Below are positions 62,615 through 64,000 of a DNA stretch of 64,000 nt, piece by piece (within the stretch, counting starts at the first letter, position 1; every line of letters begins with the position of its first letter). The DNA lies in the NCBI RefSeq assembly GCF_000346465.2, contig NC_034009.1, positions 25,651,983 to 25,715,982 of the forward strand, written 5' to 3'. The translations under genes were made by a program, and so were the position numbers. The stretch is from Prunus persica. Lineage: Eukaryota; Streptophyta; Magnoliopsida; Rosales; Rosaceae. The notes below the pieces were generated by a model. The model had not been told where the DNA came from. It saw only the letters and a list, made by a program, of their open reading frames with translations, and made no database searches.

Positions 62615-62825
62615 TTTCTTAGCTCCATGGGTTTCTGTGTTCAAACTTCAACCTCGTGGGTGTTGAACATGTTCAACCTTTGCTGGGTATTAATTTCGAG
62701 TTTGGGTTTTACCTACCTGGTTGTAAGTTAAGGGGGAAATTTGATCTCAATCGTCCATATGGATCTAACGGCTAAATTTTGTATCCTCATTTATTGCACT
62801 TAAATAAGGTTCCTCAAGAGAGAAA
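62615..62825. other. Short gap between LARD element and F-box pseudogene
   Basis: Unique-looking DNA continuous with 55440-55676 before the insertion. The segment 62745-62825 resembles the reverse complement of about 49485-49580. Confidence 0.5.
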
Positions 62826-64000
62826 TTTTTTGACTTGGTGGCTAGCTAAGTGGGCCACCTTGGAATGAAGTTTTCCAAACACTAGGCTACGTAACCTAAA
62901 CTGAAGCCCAAGTAGTAACCGAAGCAATCAATAGGCCACTCCAAATTGGCCTTTGGCTATGGTGGATGCAATAGAGCTAGGAGACCTAGTTGGGAAGTGC
63001 AATTTGGGAATTTCCTATCTGCAAGGTTTGATTTTCCTTGTTTATTTTTTGACTAAATTGTAGTAATGGTCCTTGGATAAAGACCAAACTTTACTTTTCG
63101 TCTCTCATATTGTTAAATTGTTACGATGGTACTTTAATTATGCCTCTATTTTCAGAAATCATCATTTTCGTCATCTGAATCAACTTTTTGGTTAAAAATG
63201 ATGACGTAGCATGGGCAAAAATATCTTCTCACACAAATTTTTTTATAAATAAATCTTCTCTCTCTCTCTCCCGCCCATATTTTGTTCCATGGAGGCCTGG
63301 CCCTGTACATACTAGTTAATTATCTATCATTGCTCCGCGAGCTCGTCGTAATAGAGGAAAGGAATATGAAAAATAATCATTGATCCAATCCCTTGTATCC
63401 CTCCCATTCAACAATTGATTCCCAACCACAACCCCCCCCCCCCAACCCATAATTTTACGAAATAAAAAAAAACTTGAGAACAATTCTAGATTTTAAAAAG
63501 GCAAATTCTTCAAATCCTCCAACAGACCTTCTTAAAATTCAATTTAAAAAGACAAATATGGATTAAAATCACATGAGATGCTAATATGACTGTCTCTGTT
63601 CAATCCATAAACATGAAAAGACAAATATACCTTCATTTTTAATGGAAAAGTTAACTGAGATGACGGAAATGACGATTCTTGAAAGTGGAGGCATAATTAA
63701 AGTACCACCGTAACAATTTAGCAATATAAGGGACGAAAAGTAAAGTTTGATCTTAGTTCAGGGACCATTGTTACAATTTTCTCTTATTTTTTTAGTGAAT
63801 TTATTGTTGATCAGTATTGAAATTGGAGGCTTTGAGCAGAGAGTGATAGAAGTATCGAATTGTATTGCTTGTACGCATTTGGAAATTTTATGTTTGCCAA
63901 TCCATTTATGTAAATTCTTGAATGTTATACCTTTATGAGTCTATTGCTTCCTAGTGTTCTGGTAGAACGGCAAAGTAGTATCAATGTAGTTCCCCCAACT
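62826..64000 (+). pseudogene. Third, broken copy of the F-box/Sel1 locus (5' part), running off the window
   Basis: 62830-62955 matches the F-box gene promoter (19416-19520). 62958-63023 matches two separate pieces of exon 1 (around 20030-20047 and 20108-20162). The start codon, the F-box and part of the first repeat are deleted. Intron 1 sequence follows, split by a transposon (63051-63783), and resumes at 63793-64000, matching 20205-20510. The exon-1 splice donor is still readable (CTGCAAG/GTTTGA). It cannot encode the F-box protein. Whether later exons follow is outside the window. Confidence 0.85.
63051..63783. mobile_element. Long-TIR MULE-type non-autonomous element, 733 bp, 9-bp target duplication
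   Basis: Terminal inverted repeats extend about 150 bp. The left contains AATGGTCCTTGG and CAAACTTTACTTTTCGTCTC. The right, reversed, contains AATGGTCCCTGA and CAAACTTTACTTTTCGTCCC. TTATTTTTT flanks both sides exactly (63042-63050 and 63784-63792), the 9-bp size typical of Mutator-like elements. The interior has no transposase. It contains a (TC)n run and a (C)12 run. Confidence 0.88.

Overview
The window is nuclear DNA of a flowering plant. It has GT-AG introns, intact eudicot housekeeping genes and heavy LTR-retrotransposon and MITE content. Family resemblance (polyphenol oxidase and sieve-element-occlusion gene clusters) suggests a woody eudicot, possibly Rosaceae. That placement is inference, not something the sequence proves. 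There are no prokaryotic operons and no convincing tRNA, rRNA or CRISPR features.

Left part, 1-22 kb: a gene-rich island with five recognisable genes. (1) The 3' part of a MAP kinase phosphatase MKP1 gene, with its catalytic domain intact but its C-terminus apparently lost through a frame-shifting deletion. (2) A 13-exon coilin gene on the minus strand. (3) A 13-coding-exon peroxisomal glutamate:glyoxylate aminotransferase, divergent from coilin. (4) A small single-exon SIAMESE-related CDK inhibitor. (5) A four-exon F-box/Sel1-repeat protein.

Middle, 22-46 kb: a graveyard. About ten broken polyphenol oxidase (PPO) modules lie in the same (minus) orientation from 23 to 35 kb. Most are joined to the same non-PPO GC-rich repeat. 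A 3.6-kb solo LTR carrying 15 copies of a two-hairpin, G-box-bearing minisatellite sits in the first PPO upstream region. Next come a second copy of the F-box gene's 3' flank, an ARO (armadillo-only) remnant fused to a cytochrome P450 fragment and split by a solo LTR, a 5'-truncated Ty1/copia element, a sieve-element-occlusion pseudogene, and two PPO fragments in inverted orientation around a 107-base assembly gap.

Right part, 46-64 kb: mostly transposons. There is a TTA-flanked Harbinger-type element swollen by AT microsatellite and carrying a nested MULE-type MITE. A decayed LTR element and a DUF1985-like fragment follow. A complete 6.9-kb coding-free LTR element (LARD-type) has 1.8-kb LTRs, a primer binding site, a polypurine tract and a perfect 5-bp target duplication. 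At the window end is a third, broken copy of the F-box locus, interrupted by a 733-bp long-TIR element with a perfect 9-bp target duplication.

The intact genes act independently: MAPK signalling, Cajal bodies, photorespiration, cell-cycle exit and probable ubiquitin ligation. The main interest of the window is structural: repeated duplication, gene-fragment shuffling and transposon nesting beside the F-box gene.
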